Position numbers and translations under genes: made by a program. A model generated the notes under the pieces. The model had not been told where the DNA came from. It searched no databases and saw only the letters and a list, made by a program, of their open reading frames with translations. Below, one piece after another: positions 8,522 through 17,394 of a stretch of 64,000 nt of DNA. This stretch comes from Paenibacillus sp. MAHUQ-63 (lineage in GTDB: Bacteria > Bacillota > Bacilli > Paenibacillales > NBRC-103111): assembly GCF_028765165.1 (NCBI RefSeq), contig NZ_JARADB010000006.1:62001-126000 (forward strand), given 5' to 3'. Within the stretch, counting starts at the first letter, position 1, and the number at the start of each line of letters is the position of its first letter.

Positions 8522-9820
8522 ATGAACACACTTTTCAAATTGAAGGAAAGAGGCACAACCGCGGCGACGGAGCTTATGGCGGGGGTCACCACATTTTTGA
8601 CGATGGTCTACATTGTCATTGTGAATCCGGGGATTCTGAGTAAAGCGGGGATGGATTTCCACGGCGTTTTCATTGCAACGGTGCTTGCCAGCATTGTGGC
8701 CACACTGATCATGGGGCTCTTCGCGAACTATCCGATTGTAATTGCGCCAGGTATGGGCCTGAATGCATACTTCGCTTTTAGCGTTGTGGGAGGAAGCGGG
8801 ATCAGCTGGCAGGTTGCTCTTGGCGCCGTATTCGTAGCAGGCGTCTTATTCATATTGCTATCTCTGACGACGTTCCGCTATATGCTGCTGGATGCGATTC
8901 CGACAAGCTTGAAGCACGCCATAACAGCCGGTATCGGTTTATTCATCACATTCATCGGGCTGCAAAATGCCCAAATTATCGTTGCTTCTCCGTCAACGCT
9001 AATCACCTTGGGCAATCTGAGAGATCCTATGACAGCCTTAACGATCGTTGGTCTTATCACATCGCTGATTCTGATGGCGTATGAGGTGAGGGGCTTCCTG
9101 TTCATCGGAATGCTCATTACCGCCGTGCTGGCTTGGATGATGGGGCTGCTGGCGATGCCCGAGGCGTTCGTTGCCGTGCCGACGGGACTGTCGGCTACTG
9201 CATTTCAGCTGAATATCTATGGCGTGTTCTCCGAGGGGTTATATGCCGTTATTTTTACTTTCTTATTGATCACCCTCTTTGATACGACAGGCACGATGCT
9301 TGGGGTTGCGGGGCAAGCGGGGCTGCTCAAGGACAATAAGTTCCCCCGTTCCCGAGGCGCCCTTCTGGCTGACGCTATCGGCACAACGACGGGAGCCGTT
9401 CTAGGGACAAGCCCTACCTCCGCCTATATCGAATCATCTTCCGGCGTTGCCGTAGGCGGAAGAACCGGTCTCACGGCTGTAACGGTTTGTGTGCTGCTGG
9501 CATTCACGCTGCTGTTCTCGCCGGTTATTGCGGTTCTCGCCAGTATTCCCGCGATAACAGCCCCTGCGCTGATCATCGTCGGATTCCTGATGATGAATGT
9601 GCTGCGGCAGATTGAGTGGTGGGATCTCGAGGAAGCTTTCCCGGCTTTTCTGATCGTCGTGCTGATGCCGTTAACTTATAGTATCGCGACAGGGATCGGC
9701 ATCGGGTTTATTGTCTATCCGGTGCTGAAGCTGCTGCGCGGGAAACGAAGCGATGTGCATCCGATTTTTTTATTGTTTGCCGTTTTGTTTTTCATTCAAA
9801 TTGTGTTTTTCAGCCATTGA
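8522..9820 (+). CDS. pbuG: NCS2-family purine permease (PbuG/AzgA-like)
   Basis: A 432-residue nucleobase:cation symporter with 12-14 helices. Family signatures are clear: NYPIVIAPGMGLNAYFAFSV near residue 75, LFDTTGTMLGVAGQ near 255 and the TSPTSAYIESSSGVAVGGRT-type loop near 300. Bacterial relatives import hypoxanthine, guanine or adenine; B. subtilis has pbuG and pbuO of this type, and I cannot tell which is the ortholog. Unlike B. subtilis pbuG, no guanine riboswitch is visible in the leader. The start follows TTTGGAGGTCATCTGCA. Only 43 bases separate its stop from the lysP start with no terminator between, so the two permeases are probably co-transcribed. Confidence 0.88.
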   Translation: MNTLFKLKERGTTAATELMAGVTTFLTMVYIVIVNPGILSKAGMDFHGVFIATVLASIVATLIMGLFANYPIVIAPGMGLNAYFAFSVVGGSGISWQVALGAVFVAGVLFILLSLTTFRYMLLDAIPTSLKHAITAGIGLFITFIGLQNAQIIVASPSTLITLGNLRDPMTALTIVGLITSLILMAYEVRGFLFIGMLITAVLAWMMGLLAMPEAFVAVPTGLSATAFQLNIYGVFSEGLYAVIFTFLLITLFDTTGTMLGVAGQAGLLKDNKFPRSRGALLADAIGTTTGAVLGTSPTSAYIESSSGVAVGGRTGLTAVTVCVLLAFTLLFSPVIAVLASIPAITAPALIIVGFLMMNVLRQIEWWDLEEAFPAFLIVVLMPLTYSIATGIGIGFIVYPVLKLLRGKRSDVHPIFLLFAVLFFIQIVFFSH

Positions 9821-9863
9821 AGGTTGAATGCGGAACTCGAAATATTCGGAGAGGAAGCGGTTG

Positions 9864-11315
9864 ATGCAAATGCAGAAGGAAGATGACAAAAGACAGCTCG
9901 TCCGAGGTTTGAAAGCACGGCATATGACGATGATCTCGCTGGGCGGATCGATCGGGACAGGTTTGTTTCTGGCCAGCGGGGGTGCCATTCAATCCGCAGG
10001 CCCGGGCGGCGCGCTTCTTGCCTATGCGGCGATAGGGTTTATGGTTTATTTTCTGATGACTTCCCTCGGTGAAATGGCCGCCTACATGCCGGTGGCGGGG
10101 TCTTTCAGTACTTATGCTGGCCGGTTCGTCGATCCTGCACTTGGTTTCGCCCTGGGGTGGAATTATTGGTTTAACTGGGCCATTACGATCGCTGCGGAAA
10201 TTTCTGCGGCCAGCATCATCGTGAGCTATTGGCTGCCGGATACATCTCCATTGCTCTGGAGCGCGTTATTCCTCGGCGTTATGGTGCTTATTAACTATTT
10301 GTCCGTGAGAGCGTACGGGGAATCCGAGTTCTGGTTTTCATCGATTAAGGTCATTACCGTCATTGTCTTTATCGCGGTCGGTGTCCTGATGATCATTGGC
10401 ATCATCGGCAGCCAGCGAGTCGGACTCGGTCATTTCAATGAAGGCGGCACGCCGTTTCACGGCGGCTTCATGGGGCTGCTGGGCGTCTTCATGGCGGCCG
10501 GTTTCTCCTTTCAGGGAACGGAGCTGATCGGGATTACGGCGGGAGAGAGCGAGGATGCGGCCAAAAATGTGCCGAAAGCCGTAAAGCAAATATTTTGGCG
10601 TATTCTGCTGTTTTACGTGCTCGCCATCTTCGTCATCGGCTGTCTCATCTCCTATCAAGACCCTGCCTTGTTACAAGCCGACATCAATCACATTACCGTC
10701 AGTCCCTTCACCATTGTGTTCGAGAAAGCGGGCTTTGCCTTTGCAGCTTCCGTCATGAATGCCATCATACTGACTTCGGTGCTGTCGGCCGGCAGTTCGG
10801 GAATGTATGCCTCAACGCGTATGCTGTGGTCCTTGGCCGAAGAGGGGAAAGCTCCGGGCTGGCTCAAGTATTTGAATAAGCGCGGGGTTCCCCTTGCTTC
10901 GCTAGCGGTGACAGCGGCTATCGGGATGCTTGCATTCTTCGCCTCCCTCTTCGGGTCAGGTGTTGTGTATACGTGGCTGCTCAACGCCTCCGGGATGTGC
11001 GGCTTTCTCGCGTGGCTTGGCATATCGATCAGCCATTACCGCTTTCGCCGGGCCTTTCTTGCCCAAGGACGTTCTTTGGAGCAATTGCCCTACCGCGCAA
11101 GATGGTTTCCTTTCGGGCCGATCGTCGCTTTCGTCATATGTTTGTTCGTCATCGTAGGGCAGAGCATGACCGCTTTCCAGAACGGGCAAGTGGATTGGTA
11201 CGGACTGCTGGCTGCTTACATTGGTCTTCCTTTATTCCTTATCGTATATGTGCTGTATAAATGGAAGCATAGGACGAGCTTAATCCCTCTTGGGGCGTGC
11301 CGGTTTGAAGATTAG
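9864..11315 (+). CDS. lysP: Lysine-specific APC permease LysP
   Basis: A 483-residue amino-acid permease with 12 predicted helices and high similarity along its whole length to E. coli LysP as I recall it: LKARHMTMISLGGSIGTGLF at the N-terminus, ALGWNYWFNWAITIA in helix 3, FSFQGTELIGITAGESED near residue 220, and the C-terminal WLGISISHYRFRRAFLAQG block. It imports lysine with protons; in E. coli LysP also acts as a sensor. Start choice: GGAGAGGAAG at 9848-9857 is 6 bases before the ATG at 9864, whereas the ATG at 9828 has no ribosome site. It is placed directly behind a purine permease, and no lysine riboswitch is visible. Confidence 0.88.
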   Translation: MQMQKEDDKRQLVRGLKARHMTMISLGGSIGTGLFLASGGAIQSAGPGGALLAYAAIGFMVYFLMTSLGEMAAYMPVAGSFSTYAGRFVDPALGFALGWNYWFNWAITIAAEISAASIIVSYWLPDTSPLLWSALFLGVMVLINYLSVRAYGESEFWFSSIKVITVIVFIAVGVLMIIGIIGSQRVGLGHFNEGGTPFHGGFMGLLGVFMAAGFSFQGTELIGITAGESEDAAKNVPKAVKQIFWRILLFYVLAIFVIGCLISYQDPALLQADINHITVSPFTIVFEKAGFAFAASVMNAIILTSVLSAGSSGMYASTRMLWSLAEEGKAPGWLKYLNKRGVPLASLAVTAAIGMLAFFASLFGSGVVYTWLLNASGMCGFLAWLGISISHYRFRRAFLAQGRSLEQLPYRARWFPFGPIVAFVICLFVIVGQSMTAFQNGQVDWYGLLAAYIGLPLFLIVYVLYKWKHRTSLIPLGACRFED

Positions 11316-11471
11316 GCGTTTCTGTGTCTGTTAGCCGGCAAATAGGACGAAAATTAACACGTGGTTAATACTTTCTATCATTTTCTGCTAACATCTTACC
11401 GATAAGATTAGCTGGGGATGGCCCGAAGCCAAGCGGGCTCTTCTAGACTAATACGACTTCGGAGGATATAC

Positions 11472-13211
11472 ATGCACTCGTCAGCCAAATTACTTCAAAG
11501 ATTGACAAAAAGACGAATGAAATTAAGTCTTAAACAAAAATTAATCGGATCCTTCGCAATGCTCCTTCTATTCATGGGCATTCTTAGCTTGAGTGATATG
11601 TCACGAATGAGCAATATGAAGCATGATATAACGGAAATGGTCCAGCGGTGGATGAAAGGAACTCAAGCCATTGAGGACTTCAGTTACTGGACGGAGCATT
11701 TTGCCAAAGATTTGATGGGCGTGCATAACCTCAAGGATCCTTCGGAGAAATTGCAGCTTGCGCTTGATATCGACGCGACGATCATTAAAGGCGACAAGTC
11801 GCTTGAAGTGTATAAGGGGACGGCGGGAGGCGAAGAAGATGCGAAAAACTTCGCCATGCTTCAAGAGCGATGGGATTCGCTGAAGAAGAACTATGTAAAA
11901 TATAAACGGGCTGCAACCGGCGAAGAAGCGGCTGCCATATACGAGGACCTCACGCAAAATTATAACGATGTGCAAAGTATTTGCCGCCTCATGGTAGTGT
12001 TCAATCAGAAGGGGGCGGAGAGCAGCGTACAAGAGAACGACGCCTTATATCGCAGCAGCATCTTGAGCACGATTATTTTCTTGAGCTGCGCGGTGCTGCT
12101 GTCCGCATTCATCGTCTGGGTCATTGTGCGCAATATTACACGTCCGGTCATTGCCGCTTCCCAAGCGCTTGACCGCATGGCTGCCTGCGACTTGACCGTA
12201 GAGCCGCTAACATTCAAAAACAACGATGAGATCGGCGTACTCATTCAGGCTGTTAATGGCATGACGCTTCAAATGCGCGAAGCGATGGGCCGCTTGCAGG
12301 AGTCTTCCAGCAGCGTTGCGTCTTCCTCGGAACAGCTGTACGCCAGCTCGGAGCAGAACAGCGAGGCTTCCCAGCATGTAGCCGGAGAAATTCAAACGAT
12401 TGCCTCCGAGGCCGAATCGCAGCGCTTGAACGCGCTGGAGTGTGCCAAAGCAATGGACGGAATCGCGGTGGGTGCGCAGCGAATTGCGGAAACGACGTCC
12501 GATGTATCCCATCTGTCGATGCAAGCGTCGGAGCAGGCCAGACAAGGACAGCTGGATGTGCATCAGGTAACGAAGACGATGAACGCTCTAAGCGCTGCTG
12601 TGGCGCAAGCGAACGAGACGATTCTTCAACTGGCGGAACACTCCCGTAATATCGGCCAAGTGTCTCAAATGATCGGCGAGATTGCGAGTCAAACGAATCT
12701 GCTGGCACTGAATGCGGCAATTGAAGCGGCGCGCGCCGGAGAGAGCGGCAGAGGCTTCGCCGTCGTAGCCGGCGAGGTGCGCAAGCTGGCTTCGCAAACG
12801 GAGCAGTCCGTTGGCGCTATCTCGCAGGTCGTGTCGAATATTCAGAAGGATACGCAGGTGGCCGTACAGGCGATGGACGCCGGATTAACAGAGGTGGAGA
12901 AAGGGCTGCAGTATGCCACACAGACGGAGAGCAGCTTCGGCGCAATCGTTCAATCGGCGGAGGAGGTAACCGCGAAGATTCAAGAGACGGCGGCGGCTGC
13001 GCAGCAAATGGCGGCAAGCTCCCAGCAGGCGGCGGCGACGGTGACGAATATGGAGAACGTTTCGAGGCGTACGTCCGAATTGGCGCAGAACGTGGCCGGT
13101 TCGACCCAGCAGCAGCTGGCCTCCTCGCAAAAAGTGACGTCTTCTTCGCAAATGCTGGCAAGCATTGCCCAGGATTTGCAGGACTTTATTAATACGTACA
13201 AAATGAACTGA
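11472..13211 (+). CDS. Methyl-accepting chemotaxis protein with extracellular four-helix sensor
   Basis: A 579-residue receptor. TM1 spans about residues 21-41, an extracytoplasmic helical domain of about 150 residues follows (four-helix-bundle type), then TM2 at about 194-220 ending in ITRPVIAA at the start of HAMP. The long cytoplasmic coiled coil has the conserved tip with [20 protein letters not shown] and [15 protein letters not shown]. Gln/Glu pairs in the flanking helices are likely methylation sites. Start choice: GGAGGA at 11461-11466 precedes the ATG at 11472 and removes 18 upstream residues. The ligand is unknown. A terminator follows. Confidence 0.93.
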   Translation: MHSSAKLLQRLTKRRMKLSLKQKLIGSFAMLLLFMGILSLSDMSRMSNMKHDITEMVQRWMKGTQAIEDFSYWTEHFAKDLMGVHNLKDPSEKLQLALDIDATIIKGDKSLEVYKGTAGGEEDAKNFAMLQERWDSLKKNYVKYKRAATGEEAAAIYEDLTQNYNDVQSICRLMVVFNQKGAESSVQENDALYRSSILSTIIFLSCAVLLSAFIVWVIVRNITRPVIAASQALDRMAACDLTVEPLTFKNNDEIGVLIQAVNGMTLQMREAMGRLQESSSSVASSSEQLYASSEQNSEASQHVAGEIQTIASEAESQRLNALECAKAMDGIAVGAQRIAETTSDVSHLSMQASEQARQGQLDVHQVTKTMNALSAAVAQANETILQLAEHSRNIGQVSQMIGEIASQTNLLALNAAIEAARAGESGRGFAVVAGEVRKLASQTEQSVGAISQVVSNIQKDTQVAVQAMDAGLTEVEKGLQYATQTESSFGAIVQSAEEVTAKIQETAAAAQQMAASSQQAAATVTNMENVSRRTSELAQNVAGSTQQQLASSQKVTSSSQMLASIAQDLQDFINTYKMN

Positions 13212-13218
13212 ATGATAG

Positions 13219-13247
13219 AAGAGAGGCACCTTAACGGGTGTCTTTTC
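13219..13247 (+). terminator. Terminator after the first chemotaxis receptor
   Basis: AGGCACC and GGTGTCT form a short stem with a TTAACG-type loop followed by TTTTC. Confidence 0.65.
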
Positions 13248-13254
13248 TAATTCG

Positions 13255-14043
13255 TTACTGTTGAATGTCAGCCAGCTTGTCGCTGACGGTAGTCTCCAGC
13301 TTATAGATTCGCTGTTTTTCTTCGTTGATCTGACGCAGGATGGTGACCATGGCGGAGAGTGAGCTTTGGACACCGTTCGCGTCCGCTCTTTTGGCGTTTT
13401 GCTTGAAAGCACTCCAGTGAGGCGATAAGCCTCGGCGGATTGTTGTCAGGGCACTTTGCTTAGCTTTGATCTGCGTGTTGATGGGGGTAACCTCTTGTAT
13501 ATGGCCTCGCAGCTTTATGGATGCTTGGGATGCTGCTTCTTTCGCGGTTTGATAAGTCTTCTCCTTCGCACGAATGTCTGCGCGAGCGAGCTGAACAGGG
13601 ATTTTCAAGGCGGTGGCTTGCATTTTGAGCAAAGTATTCAAGCCTTTGCTTTTCAGCGGCCTGGCCGCTTCGACCTGCTTATTGATTGCAGTATAACGGG
13701 ATATTAGCGGTTTGTACCGCTCCTTTATTTGCATAACCTCCTGCTCCAATTGCTCCAACCGTGCCTCGTCAATATGCTTGGTTCGCTTGCTTAACACGTT
13801 ATATACTTCTTTGTTCTGATTGTGCTGTGTCAAAATCTTAGCGTTCCATTCCTGCTCTACTTTCTGAAGCGCGGACAGCTCCTGCTGCAAGGCTTGGATG
13901 CGGCTGGCTTGGGATGGCGTGGCTGTGGCCATCGTTCTCTCAAGGAGCTTAGCCGTGACTTCCATCGGAGCTGCGGCGGAAGCTTCTGCCGTGAAGGCAT
14001 AAGCAAGGGTAAGAGCGATGAGCAGCGAAGCGACATGTCTCAA
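13255..14043 (-). CDS. Exported coiled-coil protein of unknown function
   Basis: A 262-residue protein with an N-terminal signal peptide (LIALTLAYAFTAEASAAA, likely cut after an A-x-A site near residue 25) and a remainder that is almost wholly charged alpha-helix, rich in Gln, Lys, Glu and Ala, with two long heptad regions split by a Pro-containing hinge. It has no enzymatic motif, no Cys and no cell-wall anchor that I recognise. The start is TTG at 14043, 8 bases behind AAAGGAGG. It is expressed from a near-perfect promoter and a leader containing a terminator-like hairpin, both listed separately. It resembles in style, though not in visible motif, the exported helical proteins at 20.6-22.7 kb. 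Confidence 0.75.
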   Translation of the reverse strand: MRHVASLLIALTLAYAFTAEASAAAPMEVTAKLLERTMATATPSQASRIQALQQELSALQKVEQEWNAKILTQHNQNKEVYNVLSKRTKHIDEARLEQLEQEVMQIKERYKPLISRYTAINKQVEAARPLKSKGLNTLLKMQATALKIPVQLARADIRAKEKTYQTAKEAASQASIKLRGHIQEVTPINTQIKAKQSALTTIRRGLSPHWSAFKQNAKRADANGVQSSLSAMVTILRQINEEKQRIYKLETTVSDKLADIQQ

Positions 14044-14065
14044 ATGAGTTCCTCCTTTATTGGGC

Positions 14066-14123
14066 GGAAGCACCAAAAAAGCACCTGCAAGAAAGGCGTG
14101 AGCCTTATCTTACGGGTGCTTCC
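14066..14123 (-). promoter_or_regulatory. Leader RNA with competing hairpins (candidate attenuator)
   Basis: On the minus strand the leader reads GGAAGCACC (14123-14115), then a helix arm, then GGTGCTT plus a U run (14085-14075), then GGTGCTTCC (14074-14066), and 8 bases later the RBS AAAGGAGG. The first segment can pair with the second, giving a U-tailed terminator, or with the third, giving a longer 9-bp stem that breaks the terminator and lies close to the RBS. I do not recognise a known riboswitch class here. Confidence 0.55.
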
Positions 14124-14147
14124 AGTAAGCTTCCAATATTTACAATT

Positions 14148-14177
14148 ATTATACCGGGGGAATCTCTCCGTTGTCAA
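14148..14177 (-). promoter_or_regulatory. Consensus sigma-A promoter for the exported coiled-coil gene
   Basis: On the minus strand a perfect TTGACA (14177-14172) and a perfect TATAAT (14153-14148) are separated by 18 bases. Transcription should start near 14141, giving a leader of nearly 100 bases. Confidence 0.75.
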
Positions 14178-14266
14178 TGCGAACGCCAAATTTGCTCCTT
14201 GGGCCTCGCGTGCTTTACACTAATGATGACAGGTAAAATAACCGCAACCCAAAGGATGGAACTGCT

Positions 14267-15028
14267 ATGATGAATCAACTTTCCATGCACGACTTGAAAC
14301 GATTTAAGAATGAGATCACGCGCTTTATGATGACCTACAAATTCGCACTGGACGCGATGGAAACCCGTATAGAAATTCTTGTGCAGGAATTCGAAATGCT
14401 GCATGAATATAACCCGATCGAGCATACCAAATCCCGTTTGAAATCGCCGGAGAGCATCTTCCAGAAGCTGATCCGGAAAGGCGGAGACATGTCCTTCGAA
14501 GGGATCAGGGAAAGCGTGAAGGATATCGCCGGTATGAGGATCACATGCTCGTTCCTCTCCGATATTTATGTCATCTCCAATATGCTCAAAAAGCAAGGCG
14601 ATCTGAAAGTGCTCGGGGAGAAGGACTATATTAAGCACCCGAAACCGAACGGCTATCAGAGCCTGCACCTGCTTATCGAAGTGCCTGTACATATGTCGGA
14701 CAGGGAGGAAAGTGTATGCATCGAGGTCCAGATTCGGACGATTGCGATGGATTTCTGGGCTAGTCTTGAGCATAAAATTTTCTACAAATTCAACGAGGGT
14801 AACCAAGCAGTGCCGGCACGCCTTCTGGAGGAGCTCAAACAAGCGGCCGTTGCCGCCAGTAGTCTGGATCGGCAGATGGAGCGTCTGCATGCGGAAATTG
14901 CAGAGATTAAGGAGGAGCAAACCGCAGACGCGGTTGCCAGCGATAAACTTAACCGAATTGTTATCAACAACCAGCAGTTTGCGCTTCCGCAGGCCTTGCT
15001 AGGTCTTCTGAACGAAGATGATGTCTGA
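14267..15028 (+). CDS. sasA: Small alarmone synthetase (YwaC/SasA/RelP type)
   Basis: A 253-residue single-domain (p)ppGpp synthetase: it transfers pyrophosphate from ATP to GTP or GDP and lacks the hydrolase, TGS and ACT parts of Rel. It follows B. subtilis YwaC closely, with YKFALDAMETRIE near the N-terminus, HNPIEHTKSR-like NPIEHTKSRLKS, HPKPNGYQSLHLLIEVPV in the nucleotide site and EVQIRTIAMDFWASLEHKI. YwaC is about 210 residues; here some 40 extra residues form a charged helix plus a tail ending in a Leu-rich segment. AAAGGATGG lies before the start; a second ATG follows at once. In Bacillus this enzyme is induced by cell-envelope stress sigma factors; I do not see a clear ECF promoter. 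Confidence 0.9.
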   Translation: MMNQLSMHDLKRFKNEITRFMMTYKFALDAMETRIEILVQEFEMLHEYNPIEHTKSRLKSPESIFQKLIRKGGDMSFEGIRESVKDIAGMRITCSFLSDIYVISNMLKKQGDLKVLGEKDYIKHPKPNGYQSLHLLIEVPVHMSDREESVCIEVQIRTIAMDFWASLEHKIFYKFNEGNQAVPARLLEELKQAAVAASSLDRQMERLHAEIAEIKEEQTADAVASDKLNRIVINNQQFALPQALLGLLNEDDV

Positions 15029-15124
15029 TCGGAATCGTACCTATAATTGCCTCCATTTGCCTCATAATTCTTATCCCTTCTGTGCTATAATGGAAAGATT
15101 GGAACAGAAGGGTGAGGCTGCGAC

Positions 15125-15349
15125 ATGCAAGAATTTCAAGATTGGAATCAAAAAGTAAAAGCAACTTTCAATGCGACAAGCAATGAAGTTGTCTTGACGG
15201 TGATGGAAGCGGGAACGGCCTTAGGATTAACGAAAGATCAGATGAAGCAATATGTCGACAAAAATAATCTAACCAAAGTGCCGATAATGAGAAGTGTTCA
15301 TCGGTACTTGCTGCTGAAAAGCGAGATCGATGAGATTGTTGGGAAATGA
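15125..15349 (+). CDS. Small HTH-like protein
   Basis: A 74-residue basic-to-neutral protein. From about residue 30 the sequence ALGLTKDQMKQYVDKNNL followed by a Tyr/Leu-rich strand and KSEIDEIV looks like the winged HTH_17/excisionase pattern, in which a short helix-turn-helix is followed by a wing and a final helix. That is an inference from pattern only. GGTGAGG stands 6 bases before the ATG, and TATAAT at 15086-15091 is a plausible -10 box. A strong terminator follows, so it is an independent transcription unit. The name and target are unknown. Confidence 0.65.
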   Translation: MQEFQDWNQKVKATFNATSNEVVLTVMEAGTALGLTKDQMKQYVDKNNLTKVPIMRSVHRYLLLKSEIDEIVGK

Positions 15350-15355
15350 TTATAG

Positions 15356-15391
15356 AAAGAGACACGTCCTTGTTAGGAACGTGTCTCTTTT
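15356..15391. terminator. Bidirectional terminator
   Basis: AAAGAGACACGT (15356-15367) pairs with ACGTGTCTCTTT (15379-15390). It serves both the small HTH-like gene and the iron uptake operon converging from the other side. Confidence 0.8.
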
Positions 15392-15393
15392 AT

Positions 15394-16380
15394 TTACTTG
15401 CCGCTGCGCAGACGCTCTCTGCGCAGCAGATATATGAAATACGGCGCGCCGATGACAGCCGTCATGATCCCCACGGGCACTTCGCGCGGCAGGATCACGA
15501 GGCGGCCGAGCAAGTCGCCCAGCAGCATCAGATCCGCGCCGACGACGGCCGCCAGCGGGATCAGCCACTGATGCCGCGCACCGGCAAGGCTGCGGGCGAT
15601 ATGCGGCGCGATCAAGCCGACGAAGCCAATCGCGCCGACAGCCGACACGGAGATGCCGGCCAGCGCAACGGCGAGGAGCAGCAGCAAGAAGCGCTGCTTC
15701 ACGAGGCCAAGCCCCAGCGAGGCGGAGATATCGTCGCCAAGCTGGAACACGTTCAGCTTGGCGTAGCTCGCCCACACGACGGGCAGCAGCACGCCGATCC
15801 ACGGCAGCAGCGTGAATACGTCGTGCCAGCTGCGGCTCCACAGGCTGCCGGCCAGCCAAAGCAGCGCCATGTTAATGTCGCTGGGGTGCCTTACAATCAG
15901 ATACTGTGTGCCGGCTTGGAACACAGTTCCTATCGCGACGCCAACGAGCGCCAACGAGGCGGGAGACATCGTCAGGCGGCGGCTTAACAGGAGGAGCAGC
16001 AGGAACGCCGCCAGCGCGCCGGCGAAAGCGGCGATCGGCAGGACGTACCCCGGCGATCTGGGGAACAGGAAGATCACGGACGCCGCTACGAAGCCGGCCC
16101 CTTTCGTAATGCCCACCACATCCGGGCTGGCCAGCGGGTTCCTGACCAAGCCCTGCAGAATGACGCCGCCGACCGCCAAGCCGAAGCCGGCCAGCATCGC
16201 CACCAGAACGCGCGGCAGGCGCACCTGATGGACGATGAAATAGGAGGGGCTTGCGGTATCCGCAAGCCCGGCCCAAACTTCGGCAAGCGGTACGCGCACG
16301 GCTCCCACATGGACATACAGGACGGCCAGCAGGATCATGATCACGATGGCTGTAAGCAGGGAGAGCGCAGGTTTGTTCAC
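15394..16380 (-). CDS. yfmE: FecCD-family iron-siderophore ABC permease, second subunit
   Basis: A 328-residue permease with about nine or ten helices, of the BtuC/FecCD family. Signatures are RLPRVLVAMLAGFGLAVGG near residue 53, RNPLASPDVVGITKGA near 80 and GFVGLIAPHIARSLAG in the coupling region near 240, where it would touch the ATPase. The start is GTG at 16380 behind AAGGAGGTG. Its start overlaps the stop of the preceding permease by four bases, so translation is coupled. It is the last gene of the operon; the expected YfmF-type ATPase gene is absent. The symbol is by analogy with the B. subtilis ferric-citrate system. Confidence 0.85.
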   Translation of the reverse strand: MNKPALSLLTAIVIMILLAVLYVHVGAVRVPLAEVWAGLADTASPSYFIVHQVRLPRVLVAMLAGFGLAVGGVILQGLVRNPLASPDVVGITKGAGFVAASVIFLFPRSPGYVLPIAAFAGALAAFLLLLLLSRRLTMSPASLALVGVAIGTVFQAGTQYLIVRHPSDINMALLWLAGSLWSRSWHDVFTLLPWIGVLLPVVWASYAKLNVFQLGDDISASLGLGLVKQRFLLLLLAVALAGISVSAVGAIGFVGLIAPHIARSLAGARHQWLIPLAAVVGADLMLLGDLLGRLVILPREVPVGIMTAVIGAPYFIYLLRRERLRSGK

Positions 16381-17390
16381 TTGGCACCTCCTTGCTTTCT
16401 AGCCAAATAGATGAAATATGGCGCACCGAGCGCAGCGGTGACGATCCCGACCGGCGATTCGAACGGAAATGCGATGAAGCGGCTGAGAAAGTCCGCATAC
16501 ACGAGCAGAATGCCGCCGAGCAGCGCGGTGAAAGGGCCGAGAATATGCAGGTTCGGTCCTACCAGTGCGCGGGCGATGTGCGGCACCAGCAAACAGACGA
16601 AGCCGATCGGACCGCATAAGGCGACGGCGGAACCGGCAAGCGCGAGGACGAGCGCGATGCTAATGGCGCGCACGACACTCACGCGCTGGCCCAAGCCTGC
16701 TGCAATGTCGTCATCGAGCAGCAGCAGCTTGAACGCCGGGATCATGAGGCTGAACAAGGCCATCCCGCCGATGAAGAAGGGGGCGATGATCCGTACATCG
16801 CTCCAACCCGCCTGGTTCAGTGACCCGACCAGCCAGAAGATCATGCTGTCCGTGGCATGCTGATTCATAATAATGAAGCCTTCCGTTAAGGAAGACATGA
16901 GGAAATGAATCGTGATGCCTGCCAGCGCCAGGCGCACATACTGCTGGCGCCCTGCGCCAGCGAGCGACCAGATGAGCAGCGCGCTGAGCGCGGCTCCTCC
17001 GAACGCGAAGCCGATAAGTCCGAAGTTGCCGAGCTGCGGCAGCGCAACAAGCCCGATCACGACGGCGAGCGCCGCTCCGGCGTTAATTCCGAATATATGC
17101 GGCGAAGCCAGCGGATTCTTGGTTGTCATCTGGGTCAGCATCCCGGCCAGAGCCAGCTGCATGCCTACGAGGCATGCCATGATAGCGCGCGGCAGACGCA
17201 GCGTTTGGATGTAGAGATGCGTTTTATCGCTGCCCTGGTAAGTGACCGCTTCGAATAAAGTGCGCCAAGTTACCGGAGCCTGCCCCCACTTCAGGCAGCA
17301 GACGACGCCGATGAGCATGACGAGCACAGCGGCACAAAATAGGAAGAGCAGAGGCCATTTCCGGCTCTGCTTCTCAGTTATAGGATTCAT
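16377..17390 (-). CDS. yfmD: FecCD-family iron-siderophore ABC permease, first subunit
   Basis: A 337-residue BtuC/FecCD-type permease with nine or ten helices. Visible signatures are RLPRAIMACLVGMQLALAG, KNPLASPHIFGINAGAALAV and CGPIGFVCLLVPHIARALVG, the last being the ATPase-coupling helix. It heterodimerises with the product of the downstream gene to form the inner-membrane channel. It begins 4 bases after the stop of the binding lipoprotein gene and overlaps the next gene by 4 bases. The symbol is by analogy with B. subtilis yfmCDEF and is less certain than the family. Confidence 0.86.
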   Translation of the reverse strand: MNPITEKQSRKWPLLFLFCAAVLVMLIGVVCCLKWGQAPVTWRTLFEAVTYQGSDKTHLYIQTLRLPRAIMACLVGMQLALAGMLTQMTTKNPLASPHIFGINAGAALAVVIGLVALPQLGNFGLIGFAFGGAALSALLIWSLAGAGRQQYVRLALAGITIHFLMSSLTEGFIIMNQHATDSMIFWLVGSLNQAGWSDVRIIAPFFIGGMALFSLMIPAFKLLLLDDDIAAGLGQRVSVVRAISIALVLALAGSAVALCGPIGFVCLLVPHIARALVGPNLHILGPFTALLGGILLVYADFLSRFIAFPFESPVGIVTAALGAPYFIYLARKQGGAK

Positions 17391-17394
17391 CGGA

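Noticed and set aside
9821-9863. Lysine riboswitch before lysP
   Set aside because: The 43-base gap is far too short for the lysine aptamer.
11379-11405. Sigma-D promoter for the first chemoreceptor
   Set aside because: ACCGATAA at 11398-11405 resembles the sigma-D -10 box, but no TAAA-like -35 box lies at the right distance.
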